Assembly: GCF_002995745.1 (NCBI RefSeq)
Contig: NZ_PVXQ01000023.1
Span: 1 to 58,674 of the forward strand
From: Clostridium vincentii
GTDB lineage: Bacteria; Bacillota; Clostridia; Clostridiales; Clostridiaceae
Reading direction: 5' to 3'
DNA: 58,674 nucleotides
Shown: positions 33,143 to 42,891 of the stretch, piece after piece
Position numbering within the stretch: the first letter of the stretch is position 1
Layout: the number at the start of each line of letters is the position of its first letter
Notes under the pieces: generated by a model
Databases searched by the model: none
Seen by the model: the letters and a program-made list of their open reading frames with translations, nothing else
Told to the model about the DNA's origin: nothing
Program-made: the position numbers and the translations under genes

Positions 33143-36100
33143 TTAAAAGTAGATATCTGAGAATTCAATATTTATTTTCTCGATTTTACTATTTTCTTTA
33201 TCTTCACATTTTTTCATATTCGACTCATTATCCGTAGTAGTATAAACAGGTATCTCCACTATAAATTCACTACCTTTTCCAATAATACTTTTAACGCTTA
33301 TATTACCGTTATGCATAATTACTAATTCCTTAACTAAAGATAATCCTATACCACTTCCCTCCTGATTTCTAGAAATAGATTTATCTACTTGTATAAATCT
33401 TTCGAAAATCATTTCTAGTTTTTCTTCAGGAATTCCTGTACCCGTATCTTTAATAGAAATTATGATAGATTTTTCTTTATTAAATATATTTACATATATA
33501 TGACCATTCCTTTCAGTAAATTTTATGGCATTAGATAAAAGATTTAATACTACCCTCTCAATTTTGTCAATATCACAAGCCATAATTCTTTCTTCAATAT
33601 CTGTATCAAATATAATATTAATCCCCTTAGTTTCAGCATAATTTACTACAGACATAACCATATTTTCAACTGTACTTACTATATCCTCATTTTTTAAATA
33701 TAGGCTCAAATATCCTGAATCTATTTTTGTTATATCTATTATGTTATTTATTAACCTAATTAATCTATAACAATTTTGTTTAATCATTTGCATATATTTG
33801 TGTATATCATTGTCCTTATAACTGCTGTCATCACTAATCAATATATTACACATTTGAAGAGCACTGTATATTACATTTAATGGGGTCTTAAGTTCATGAG
33901 ATATATTAGCAAAGAACTCTGTTTTTAATTTATCGTAAGCCTTGACCTCACGGAGTCTTTCCTCATTTTCATATAAAGCTTTTTCTGCAATCTTTCTTTC
34001 ATTAATTTCGCTTTTTAATTTTATTACAGTATTCTTTAATGCAACTGTTCTTTCCCTTACTCTTTCCTCTAAATTCGAATATAATCTTGCATTTTCTAAT
34101 GATATAGCAATTTGTGCTGAAATCATTTTTATCACTTCTATTTGCTTTGACGTGAATGCACCTGAAAATATCTTATTTTCTAAATATATAACTCCTATCA
34201 AATTATCTTTTCTATGTAGCGGAATATAAATTACAGATTTTGGATTTTCCTGTTGAATGTATAAATCCTGGTTAAAATCCGGATCTTCCATAGGATTATC
34301 TGACATCATTAACTCTTCCTGCTTTATAGTATAATTCACAATACTCCAGGGGAGAACTTTCTCATCCATACAATTTATGAATTTAATAAAATCTCCACCT
34401 TGCCAATCACTATCTGCTTCAGCAAAATGTCCTTTTCCAGCTACTAAGACCCCTTTCCTATATTCTAAAAACAGAGCTTTTGTAGCTCCTGAATTTACCA
34501 TAATAATGTGCATCATCTTTTTTATTAAAGAGTTAATCTCTATCTCTTCTGACAAGGTTTGTGCTGCCAATAAAATAGAATGTAAATCAATATCGGATTC
34601 ATTTGTTTCTATAGCAGCTTGAAATTCTAGCTTGTCCTTTTTTTTAGAAAAATATTGTGATTTTATATCTTCTACTTTAGTAAAAGCACCCCATTTTTCA
34701 TAATATTCACTAGCTTTCTGTAAATACATTTCAGCTGTGACCTTATTTTTCAGTTCTAAATGATAGAGTCCCAAAAGCTCTAAAGCAAAAGCCGCATCCT
34801 GTATAAAATCATTTTCAGAAGCATTTTCGATTGCATTATTATACAATTCTATTGCCTCTAATTTTCTCCCAATAGCACGATTGAATTCAGCTCTCAAAAT
34901 AAGACACTTATGAATATAATTAGTTTCTGATTTTTGTATCCAGTCTTCAACTTTGTCCATGTTCTCTTTAACAATTTCTAATACATCTTCCTCGTTCATT
35001 TTATCAATAATTTTTATCTTCCTAAGTTTGCATAAAGCAAGATAATAATGGTAGTTAAACTCAAAAACTTGTCCAGGAGTATTCGCTTTATATTGTTCGA
35101 CTAATTTAACCGCATAATCTATTTCGTCATATCTGCCATACAAGCAGCATAGCATTATCTTTTGTGAAGCCCAAATAAAAATTGCTGCTCTATCTTCAAG
35201 AGTCTGGAAAATCGGGATCATTTTACTCTCATCAAATATCCTTCCGCATAAAATATATGGTTTACTGGATTGACGTAAATTTATTATAACCTGCAAAGTT
35301 ATTGCCAAACGATTATACACAGTCTTCTGCTTACACTCCTCAACTATCCAAATCATCTCTATCAATTCTTTTTCTAACTGTGCAAGTTCACATCCTGCAT
35401 GAAATGAGAAGTTTCCATACTGCAATAATCCCTGACAACTATCTTCTAAATCTCCACTTTTTAATCCTTCTTCGTATAATACCAAACAGGACTTTAATAT
35501 ACTTTTAAATGGATGCTTAATATGTGCTAACAAAACAATGAACGTAAATTTCGATCTAATTTCTTGATTTTTAAATTTACTTCTCATATTTATAGCTGTA
35601 TCACCAATCTTGTATCCTTCTTCCATTTCTCCATATTCTGATACATACAATCTTCCATAACAAACCCATGCAATAATTGATTCTGTGGCATTTCCATATT
35701 TTAATGATAGTTCAATTACCTTTATGATTATTTGAAAATGCAATATTTTTGATGTCATATATGTAGAAGTTATAATGTAAGACAACATCTTAATGGCAAT
35801 TAAATGATGATAACTTACTATTTGAGGAAGTTTAGCTAATTTTTCTGCTGGATTAATTCCAAGCATATTTTTAATGTTTGATAAAGCAAAACTAATCTCA
35901 TCTTGAGAAGTAATTATTTCAACTTTTTCGCCAAGTAATTCAAGATATTCAAATGCAATCTGTATTGCTTCTCTAAGGTGACTTCTTGCCATTTCTATCT
36001 TAACCCTGACCTGATATGCATTGAATTTCTCTTCAACTCTTTCAGTAGTCAATAAAGCTTTTTCTGTATATGTATATGCCTCTGCGTGTTCTCCCAATAA

Positions 36101-38485
36101 AAAGTTCACCACAGACATTTCATCATAAATTTCCAATGCTAATTTATAATTTTGTTGTACAGTAGCCCCAGATACAAAAAACTCTGCTTTTTCTCCATAA
36201 TTTTTTGCTTCTATATAAGCTGAATTTTCTTTAGCTTTTCGAGTTGCTTGCAAATTAAGTTTTGCCATCATTATAATATCTTCCGGATTTTTTATTTCTG
36301 AACTTCCTTGATTCCATTGAAATACTATATCAAAGATTTTTTCTTCTTGAACATCAATTGACAACTCTTTAATCATAACTTTACCGATTTTTAAATGAAT
36401 CCTTGGTAATTTTTCATCAGATACCATGGAATATATAGCCTGATGAATACGATCATGAGAAAAAAATGATACGTTTTTTTCGTAGGTAATCATTCCAGCC
36501 TTCCAGAAATTAAATAAAATAGACTTTATACGACTATCTTTAACATCACAAACAGATGTTAGAATATCCATATCAAAGTAGTTACCTATACAAGCCGCTA
36601 TTTTTATAATATTCATATCTTCTTCTGGTATTAATTTCAAGTTTTCCAAAACAATATCAATTACATTTTCAGTAACACATTGACTACGTATATTCTCAAT
36701 ATTCCATTTCCAGTTATAACCAAACGATTCGTTTTTTCCCGAATGTAAATACAGCACGCCCTTATTCTGTAAAAGCATCAAAAATTGCCGAGCGAAGAAA
36801 ATATTTCCACGAGTTTTTTCATGAATCACGCAGGCTAATTCTTTAACATCAGAACAGTTCATATGAAGAGAATCTGACACAAATTGCTCTATATAATCTT
36901 TTTCCAAACATTTTAAATACAGAACATCTGCATTCTTTCTTTGTTCCCACCCTTCTATAGTTTTTTTAAATTTAAACTGGTGTTCAATCTCATTTTCTCT
37001 ATAAGCACAAATAAAGAAAGCATTTATTAATCCCATATCTAAAATGTTGTTAATCATATCCATAGATGAATTATCTGCCCATTGAATATCATCAACAAAG
37101 AAAATAATAGGTTTTTCTGGTGAAGTCAGTGTTTTTAGAAACTTCTCTAGTGCATAATACATTCGACTTTCTGTTTGTTTAGAATCTACCTTAGAGACTT
37201 CCTTAAGTTTACCTAAAAGTTTCTCTAGGTTTGGAATAAGCGGTAATAATATTCCGGTTTGTTCTCCTAATGCTTCAATACATCTTTTAGAAATCTCTTC
37301 ACAAACTGTTTTTTCTTCTTTCATTATCCTATTTACAAGAGCTACAGCAAGTTGTGTTAAAGCAAAATATGGAATCTGTTTTTTTGATTCTTCAAATTTA
37401 CCCTTTACGAAAAATGATTCTTCATTAATATAATATTTACAGCTTTTTTCTACTAAAGTAGTCTTACCAACACCTGAATATCCTGAAACTAAAAGCATTG
37501 ATGCTTTTTCATGTTTACATTTTCCAAGCCATTCTTTCATATATGAAAGTTCTTTATCACGTCCATATAACTTTTTTGGAAAATATATAGTTCCAAAATA
37601 ATCATTACGACCTAATTCAAATACAGGAATATCTTTATTAGAATGCCACATCTGACGACAATAAATCAAATCAGCCTTTAGGATATTTGCAGACTGGTAT
37701 CTATCAGTTAGTTCTTTCATCATTAGCTTTTCAATAATAGACGAAATCATCACCGGAAAATCTAAAATTAAATCTACTAGCCGAGGAGGATTTACTGCAA
37801 TATGACAATGGACTAAATCTAAAATATCCTTTGTCATAAAAGGTTGATGCCCACTAAAAATTTCATATAAAATTATTCCTAATGAATATAAATCACTGCG
37901 CTGATCAATTTTATAGCGTGTGCGCCCTGTACGCTCTGGAGAAATATATGGGTATAATCCTTCTGGTTTGCTAATTTCATCTGCTTCTATACCATAATTA
38001 TCTATTGGTAAAGCAAAATAGAAATCAATTATAACTACATTTAGAGATTCAGCATCCAACAATATTCTATCTGACCTTAGCTCATTATGCAGTATCCCTA
38101 CCCAATGTACATGTTCTATTGCTTCTACTAAATCTATCGCAACGTCTAGTAATTTTTCTATATAATCGTCACCTGTTTCTTTAATCTTATGGCAAACTTC
38201 TATCAATGGCATTCCAGCCACATCTTCCAGTACAAGGCAACTTTCTTTTTCAAAATTAAGCACCTTTTTTGCATTAACAATGTGCCTACAGCAATGTTTA
38301 TTTAACTCCTCAAGTAATTCAAATTCTTGTTTAACCGTTGATAAATATTTTATAGAACTACCTTTTTTTCTCGCAATTTTTAGTATCTCTTTTTCACCAC
38401 CATTTGACTGGCAAACTCGTACAATTTTAAAATTGTCCTCTTCATAAAGTACGGATAACACAGTATAATTATAAAAGTCGCTCAT
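33143..38485 (-). CDS. Giant kinase/AAA-ATPase/GAF/histidine-kinase protein
   Basis: A 1780-residue multidomain signalling protein. Domains in order: Ser/Thr-kinase-like (1-275), AAA/STAND ATPase (about 300-560; Walker A GYSGVGKTT near 335, Walker B IIFFVDD), a long helical TPR-like region (about 650-1270), GAF (about 1310-1470), coiled linker, histidine kinase with FANISHELKTPLN, and an ATPase domain ending near 1755. In the kinase-like domain the HRD motif reads HNE and DFG reads DFY, so it may be a pseudokinase; the SPE and DxxSDLYSLG elements remain. The start is the ATG at 38485, after AGGGGGAAGG. No response regulator is adjacent. Confidence 0.9.
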   Translation of the reverse strand: MSDFYNYTVLSVLYEEDNFKIVRVCQSNGGEKEILKIARKKGSSIKYLSTVKQEFELLEELNKHCCRHIVNAKKVLNFEKESCLVLEDVAGMPLIEVCHKIKETGDDYIEKLLDVAIDLVEAIEHVHWVGILHNELRSDRILLDAESLNVVIIDFYFALPIDNYGIEADEISKPEGLYPYISPERTGRTRYKIDQRSDLYSLGIILYEIFSGHQPFMTKDILDLVHCHIAVNPPRLVDLILDFPVMISSIIEKLMMKELTDRYQSANILKADLIYCRQMWHSNKDIPVFELGRNDYFGTIYFPKKLYGRDKELSYMKEWLGKCKHEKASMLLVSGYSGVGKTTLVEKSCKYYINEESFFVKGKFEESKKQIPYFALTQLAVALVNRIMKEEKTVCEEISKRCIEALGEQTGILLPLIPNLEKLLGKLKEVSKVDSKQTESRMYYALEKFLKTLTSPEKPIIFFVDDIQWADNSSMDMINNILDMGLINAFFICAYRENEIEHQFKFKKTIEGWEQRKNADVLYLKCLEKDYIEQFVSDSLHMNCSDVKELACVIHEKTRGNIFFARQFLMLLQNKGVLYLHSGKNESFGYNWKWNIENIRSQCVTENVIDIVLENLKLIPEEDMNIIKIAACIGNYFDMDILTSVCDVKDSRIKSILFNFWKAGMITYEKNVSFFSHDRIHQAIYSMVSDEKLPRIHLKIGKVMIKELSIDVQEEKIFDIVFQWNQGSSEIKNPEDIIMMAKLNLQATRKAKENSAYIEAKNYGEKAEFFVSGATVQQNYKLALEIYDEMSVVNFLLGEHAEAYTYTEKALLTTERVEEKFNAYQVRVKIEMARSHLREAIQIAFEYLELLGEKVEIITSQDEISFALSNIKNMLGINPAEKLAKLPQIVSYHHLIAIKMLSYIITSTYMTSKILHFQIIIKVIELSLKYGNATESIIAWVCYGRLYVSEYGEMEEGYKIGDTAINMRSKFKNQEIRSKFTFIVLLAHIKHPFKSILKSCLVLYEEGLKSGDLEDSCQGLLQYGNFSFHAGCELAQLEKELIEMIWIVEECKQKTVYNRLAITLQVIINLRQSSKPYILCGRIFDESKMIPIFQTLEDRAAIFIWASQKIMLCCLYGRYDEIDYAVKLVEQYKANTPGQVFEFNYHYYLALCKLRKIKIIDKMNEEDVLEIVKENMDKVEDWIQKSETNYIHKCLILRAEFNRAIGRKLEAIELYNNAIENASENDFIQDAAFALELLGLYHLELKNKVTAEMYLQKASEYYEKWGAFTKVEDIKSQYFSKKKDKLEFQAAIETNESDIDLHSILLAAQTLSEEIEINSLIKKMMHIIMVNSGATKALFLEYRKGVLVAGKGHFAEADSDWQGGDFIKFINCMDEKVLPWSIVNYTIKQEELMMSDNPMEDPDFNQDLYIQQENPKSVIYIPLHRKDNLIGVIYLENKIFSGAFTSKQIEVIKMISAQIAISLENARLYSNLEERVRERTVALKNTVIKLKSEINERKIAEKALYENEERLREVKAYDKLKTEFFANISHELKTPLNVIYSALQMCNILISDDSSYKDNDIHKYMQMIKQNCYRLIRLINNIIDITKIDSGYLSLYLKNEDIVSTVENMVMSVVNYAETKGINIIFDTDIEERIMACDIDKIERVVLNLLSNAIKFTERNGHIYVNIFNKEKSIIISIKDTGTGIPEEKLEMIFERFIQVDKSISRNQEGSGIGLSLVKELVIMHNGNISVKSIIGKGSEFIVEIPVYTTTDNESNMKKCEDKENSKIEKINIEFSDIYF

Positions 38486-38702
38486 GACCTTCCCCCTCAG
38501 CAAGATGTTGTAAAAACTCCAAAATAATTTTGGTACAAATTTTTAGCTCTATAGTATTTCAAAGCTAATATATATTCATATTATACCTTTTACTCCTTAA
38601 TTTAACATAATTAAATATAATTCTAGCACTTAACCTATTTTACTTCAATGTTTTTATAATATATCTATAGCTTATTCGCATTGTTTAACACTAATACAAA
38701 AA

Positions 38703-38732
38703 GAAGCCATTTTACATTTGTAAAATGGCTTC
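38703..38732. terminator. Terminator after the alpha/beta hydrolase gene
   Basis: GAAGCCATTTTAC pairs with GTAAAATGGCTTC around a 4-base loop, with T-runs on both sides. It lies just after the stop codon at 38761 and may also stop plus-strand transcription. The rest of 38486-38760, upstream of the giant kinase gene, shows no other feature. Confidence 0.88.
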
Positions 38733-38760
38733 CTTTTCTTTTTGTTTGATATTTCAAATT

Positions 38761-39573
38761 TTATTCTTCAATAAACTCTGTTAATTCTTTATTAAACTTA
38801 GCCTGTTCTTCATAGAACAATCCGTGGCCACTGTATTCGAACGGTACAAGCTTAGAGTTTTTAATTTCTCGCTGCATGACTTCAGCTAATGGGAATAGAC
38901 AAACTTTATCATGAATACCATGAAGAATTAAAGTTGGTACATTTATTTTTTCTAAGTCCTTAAACAAACTTTCATCCCTAAAAGTAGTTGCACAAGCTGC
39001 AGTCGCCCACCCTGCTGCCTCTAATCCCAATTGAAAAAACCAGTCTGATAGTGGTTGAGTAACATGCTGAAACAAAAGTTGGTCGCCAAAATTTCTTAAC
39101 ATTTGAGGTCGGTCATTATATGTTCCTTCAATAAGAGTAGTTACATCTTCCTTAGGCAGTCCATATGGAAAATCTTTACGCATAGTTAAACTAGGAGCAG
39201 CAGCTCCAAACAGAGCAAGTTTTGATACTCCACACCCGTTGTGACGAGCCATGTACCTAATGGCAGTTGCTCCTCCCATAGAATGTCCTCCAAGTGTGAT
39301 ATCTTGTAATTCAAGAATATCAACTACGGCTCGCACATCATCTGCTAATCGATTATATGAGTATCCACTTTCAGGTTTATCTGACTTACCGAATCCTCTT
39401 GTATCAATTCCGATACATCTATATCCCATTTGGGAAAGTTTATCAAACTGATATTCATATGCCATATGACTTAATGGCCAACCATGTATAAACAAAATTG
39501 TTTTCTTTCCTGTTGGATTTATGTCTTCCACATAAATTTTAACATCCGGCTCTACGCGAACGTAATATCCCAT
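38761..39573 (-). CDS. Alpha/beta-fold hydrolase
   Basis: A 270-residue serine hydrolase of the haloperoxidase/esterase-like branch. The oxyanion region HGWPLSH follows strand 3, GIDTRGFGKSD precedes helix A, and the nucleophile elbow GGHSMGG contains Ser98. An acid residue lies in the HGIHDKVC segment and the catalytic His in YSGHGLF near the end. No signal peptide, so cytoplasmic. It stands alone with a good ribosome binding site (AAGGGG). Substrate cannot be predicted; esters or lactones are typical. Confidence 0.88.
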   Translation of the reverse strand: MGYYVRVEPDVKIYVEDINPTGKKTILFIHGWPLSHMAYEYQFDKLSQMGYRCIGIDTRGFGKSDKPESGYSYNRLADDVRAVVDILELQDITLGGHSMGGATAIRYMARHNGCGVSKLALFGAAAPSLTMRKDFPYGLPKEDVTTLIEGTYNDRPQMLRNFGDQLLFQHVTQPLSDWFFQLGLEAAGWATAACATTFRDESLFKDLEKINVPTLILHGIHDKVCLFPLAEVMQREIKNSKLVPFEYSGHGLFYEEQAKFNKELTEFIEE

Positions 39574-39662
39574 TTCGAACCCCTTTACAAATTAGTTTTA
39601 TTTATTAATAACTTATTCGCGTGTAGAAACTTTTGATACAATAGGGCTAATATTACAATATA

Positions 39663-41147
39663 TTATTCATTATCTTCTGAATTTCTATACCGCTTAATTA
39701 AATCCTGCTTAACTGACCAAAGCTCTTGAGATATATCCACATAGTATTTATGTGGATTAGAAAATCTCTTAACTTCCGCCCACATGCCATCTATTTGGTC
39801 TTTACAATACATCTTTATTTCTTCTATACTTGGCAACTCATATACACATTGTCCCTTGATAAAAACTGGTATTTGAAGTTTTTTTACATAGAAATTTATT
39901 ATTTTTTTCTTTTTCCAAGTAAGGACTGGATCAAAAATTGTATAAGGTTTTGTTTCATCTATAATTTCATTGGCTAATGTAATAACATCAGCGATTGCCT
40001 TATGTGAAATTTTATCGTATAATCTCCAAACCGTTTTATATCCTGGATTGATGATTTTTTCCTCATTTTCACTTAATTTAATTCTTGGAACAATCTGCCC
40101 ATCTTCCTCTACTGCTACTAATTTATAAACCCCACCGAATACTGGCTCTGATTTTGCTGTAACCATTCTCTCACCAACACCAAATATATCTATTTTAGCA
40201 TCTTGATTTAACAATTCGGTTATAATATATTCGTCTAAGCTATTTGAAGCAACTATCTTACAATCTGTGAGCCCTGCATCATCAAGGATATCTCTTACTT
40301 TTTTTGAAAGATATGCAAGATCTCCGCTATCTAGCCTAATTGCGTTTAATCTCTTTCCAATGGGTTCTAACACATTTTTAGAAACTTTAATAGCATTTGG
40401 AATACCGCTGTTTATAACATCATAGGTATCAACAAGCAAAGTGCATGTATCTGGATAAGTTTTTGCATATGTTTCAAATGCTTTATACTCATCTTTGAAT
40501 AATTGCACCCAGGAATGTGCCATCGTACCAGTTGCCGGGACTCCAAACCTTATTTCTGCCATAGTAGTGGCAGTCCCAGTTACCCCTCCTATATAAGAAG
40601 CTCTTGCTCCAATTATCGCCCCATCAGCTCCATGTGCCCGTCTTGCTCCAAGTTCTAAAACTGTTCTTCCCTGTGCTGCTCTAACTATTCTGTTAGCCTT
40701 AGTAGCTATTAAACTTTGATGATTTATTGTTAATAACAACATAGTTTCAATAAGCTGTGCATCAATTACCTTAGCTTTAATAGTTATGAGTGCTTCATTT
40801 GGAAAAACTGGGGTTCCTTCTGGTACTGCATAAATATCTCCGGAAAATTTAAAAGTTAAAAGATATTGTAAAAATTCCTCAGATAGAATTCCTTTGGATC
40901 TTAAATATGAAATATCGCCTTCTGTAAATTTTAGATTGTTAATAAATTCAATAAGTTGCTCCAGACCTGCAACTATTGAAAAACCTGCTCCATCAGGGTT
41001 CTTTCTGTAAAACATATCAAAATACACAATTGTATCTGCAAGACCATTTACAAAATATCCATTTGACATTGTTAATTCATAAAAATCCATTAACATTGAA
41101 AGGTTTCGTTCTTCTTTAATATTAAAGTTATTAGTTATTTTACTCAT
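39663..41147 (-). CDS. pncB: Nicotinate phosphoribosyltransferase
   Basis: This enzyme converts nicotinate and phosphoribosyl pyrophosphate to nicotinate mononucleotide, entering NAD salvage. Length 494 fits the Gram-positive form. Near the N-terminus MDFYELTMSNGYF is the family signature. ELGARRAHGADGAIIGARAS holds the phosphorylatable His region, and LLVDTYDV and IRLDSGDL contribute to the phosphoribosyl pocket. It lies 21 bp downstream of a nicotinamidase gene, so the two steps from nicotinamide to the mononucleotide are encoded together. GGGAGC precedes the ATG. Confidence 0.95.
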   Translation of the reverse strand: MSKITNNFNIKEERNLSMLMDFYELTMSNGYFVNGLADTIVYFDMFYRKNPDGAGFSIVAGLEQLIEFINNLKFTEGDISYLRSKGILSEEFLQYLLTFKFSGDIYAVPEGTPVFPNEALITIKAKVIDAQLIETMLLLTINHQSLIATKANRIVRAAQGRTVLELGARRAHGADGAIIGARASYIGGVTGTATTMAEIRFGVPATGTMAHSWVQLFKDEYKAFETYAKTYPDTCTLLVDTYDVINSGIPNAIKVSKNVLEPIGKRLNAIRLDSGDLAYLSKKVRDILDDAGLTDCKIVASNSLDEYIITELLNQDAKIDIFGVGERMVTAKSEPVFGGVYKLVAVEEDGQIVPRIKLSENEEKIINPGYKTVWRLYDKISHKAIADVITLANEIIDETKPYTIFDPVLTWKKKKIINFYVKKLQIPVFIKGQCVYELPSIEEIKMYCKDQIDGMWAEVKRFSNPHKYYVDISQELWSVKQDLIKRYRNSEDNE

Positions 41148-41168
41148 TTATATAGCTCCCATTGTTTA

Positions 41169-41825
41169 TCAAATTATTTTATCTACTATTTCAATACCAT
41201 TTGTTTGCATTTCCCATAGAGATATAACCTTCATTAAATCACCATCATGTGTTCCGAAATCAAAGGTCTCAACACAATCTGAAGCAACGATAATCCTTTT
41301 GCTCAGGTTATTTTGATTGAAATAGGTTTTTAGTGTTGTAGCAAAATGACTTACACAAATATCAACCTCGCAGCCAACAATTATATAGTTCTCAATCTTC
41401 TCTTGATTTTGATCAAGCCATAACTTAAATTCAGGTGCATGAAATCCATTTGTACTATTTTTGTGTATCATGGTAGTATTTTTATGAAGGGTGGTCGCCT
41501 CTCCCCTAAGCTCTAAAATAAGCTCTGACTCTGATGTATCTTTCAGGCAATGTTTAGCATAATATTTAAACTCCATTGAATTTTCATCATGCTCATCTAA
41601 AAAGAATATTTTCTTATACCCATGTGTCTTTTCATTAATAATTACTAAATTATCTATTATTTCTATAACTCTTGGTGATGCTAACTGACCTTTATGAACA
41701 AACCCATTTACCATATCTACCACAATTATTGCTGTTTTTTCTTTTTGAAGGTCTGTTAGCTGAAGTATCTTGCCACTTATTTCTTTTTGCATATCCAATA
41801 TTTTATTTATCATCAATATATTCAT
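41169..41825 (-). CDS. pncA: Nicotinamidase-like isochorismatase-family hydrolase
   Basis: A 218-residue cysteine hydrolase. The expected catalytic triad of the nicotinamidase/isochorismatase fold is visible as Asp37 (VVDMVNGF), Lys122 (MIHKNSTNGF) and Cys157 (GCEVDICVS). Nicotinamidase deamidates nicotinamide to nicotinate, the substrate of the PncB enzyme encoded just downstream. This context makes nicotinamidase more likely than other isochorismatase-family activities. An AAAGGGTGGA site lies 6 bases before the ATG. The upstream intergenic region (41826-42007) has TATAAT-like sequence but no clear -35. Confidence 0.88.
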   Translation of the reverse strand: MNILMINKILDMQKEISGKILQLTDLQKEKTAIIVVDMVNGFVHKGQLASPRVIEIIDNLVIINEKTHGYKKIFFLDEHDENSMEFKYYAKHCLKDTSESELILELRGEATTLHKNTTMIHKNSTNGFHAPEFKLWLDQNQEKIENYIIVGCEVDICVSHFATTLKTYFNQNNLSKRIIVASDCVETFDFGTHDGDLMKVISLWEMQTNGIEIVDKII

Positions 41826-42007
41826 ATAAATCCACCCTTTCTATTTTTTAATTAGGCTATTTTAGATAATATAAGAATAAAATTTTCATACTTTCGCTTC
41901 TTTTTATTATTTTATTCTTTACTAGAGTATAGATTATTTATATACCAATTATAACATAATTGCCAATATTGTTGATAATATACGCAGTTATGCTCTTTCT
42001 TACACGC

Positions 42008-42034
42008 AAAAAAGCGAATCCCTAAGAATTCACT
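42008..42034 (-). terminator. Terminator of the ethanolamine operon
   Basis: On the minus strand GTGAATTC pairs with GGATTCGC (two G-U pairs) around a TTAG loop and is followed by six T residues. A second small hairpin (AAGACT-TCAA-AGTCTT, 42041-42056) lies just before it. Both are downstream of eutC. Confidence 0.75.
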
Positions 42035-42117
42035 TCTTTTAAGACTTCAAAGTCTTGGTGGATTAATATATGGTAAATGTATCTAATATCTTCTACCATA
42101 TAATATTCTATATAAAC

Positions 42118-42888
42118 TTAAAGTCTAAGATCTATTCCACTTTTCTTTTCTTTCATTAATATTTCTATTAATTGCACAATTTGTGCGCCTGCCTCCACTG
42201 GGGGCATTCCATTCTTGTGTATATTTGATATCACTGTTCTTTGTGATTCTGGCTTTTTAGTACTTGCTTCATATGCCATATAACAGCTCATACTCTCGCT
42301 TGTTGCAAGTCCAGGTCTTTCACCTATTAAGATTAATGTGACTTTTGCGTTTAAGGCTTCACTTATTTTATCCATAGTTGCAACTCTAGCATATTTAACA
42401 AAAATCGGAGTCCCTATTGTATAGCCTTTAGCTTTTACCCCTTCAACTATCATAGGATATATATCCTTTAAATTTGAAGTTATTGCAGGTGAGCTTAATC
42501 CATCTCCAGCAATAATTTGCACGTCTATGTTACCTATACATTTTTCTTTTATATCATCTATAACTTCCTTTGAGAATTTCCTTCCTAAATCTGGTCTAGT
42601 TATATATTCTTCTTTATCCTGTGCTAATGTTTGAACTTTGAAAAAACTTAAATCATCAACTATACTCTCATCTACATATGACCAAACTGCATCTATTGCA
42701 ACTGCGTGATCTGCTCGAAGTCTTAAATAATCATTTGTCCTATATCTTGTACCTGAACGCCCAATACAAATCCTTGCTGGTGTTGATTTTTTTAACATCA
42801 TACACCCGTTATAATCAATTGGATCTTTCACTGAAACTTTCTTACTTAAATCAATAGTGGATATATCTTCTAAAATAGCTTCTTTCAT
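42118..42888 (-). CDS. eutC: Ethanolamine ammonia-lyase, small subunit
   Basis: Together with EutB this adenosylcobalamin-dependent enzyme converts ethanolamine to acetaldehyde and ammonia. The 256-residue length is normal. Recognisable family segments are ARICIGRSGTRYRTNDYLRL near the N-terminus, LRADHAVAIDAVWS, QIIAGDGLSS and LILIGERPGLATSESMSCYM. The last gene of the operon, it begins 3 bp after the eutB stop codon with AGGGGGATG as binding site, so it is tightly coupled. No targeting peptide for a microcompartment is obvious and no shell genes are nearby. Confidence 0.95.
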   Translation of the reverse strand: MKEAILEDISTIDLSKKVSVKDPIDYNGCMMLKKSTPARICIGRSGTRYRTNDYLRLRADHAVAIDAVWSYVDESIVDDLSFFKVQTLAQDKEEYITRPDLGRKFSKEVIDDIKEKCIGNIDVQIIAGDGLSSPAITSNLKDIYPMIVEGVKAKGYTIGTPIFVKYARVATMDKISEALNAKVTLILIGERPGLATSESMSCYMAYEASTKKPESQRTVISNIHKNGMPPVEAGAQIVQLIEILMKEKKSGIDLRL

Positions 42889-42891
42889 AAA

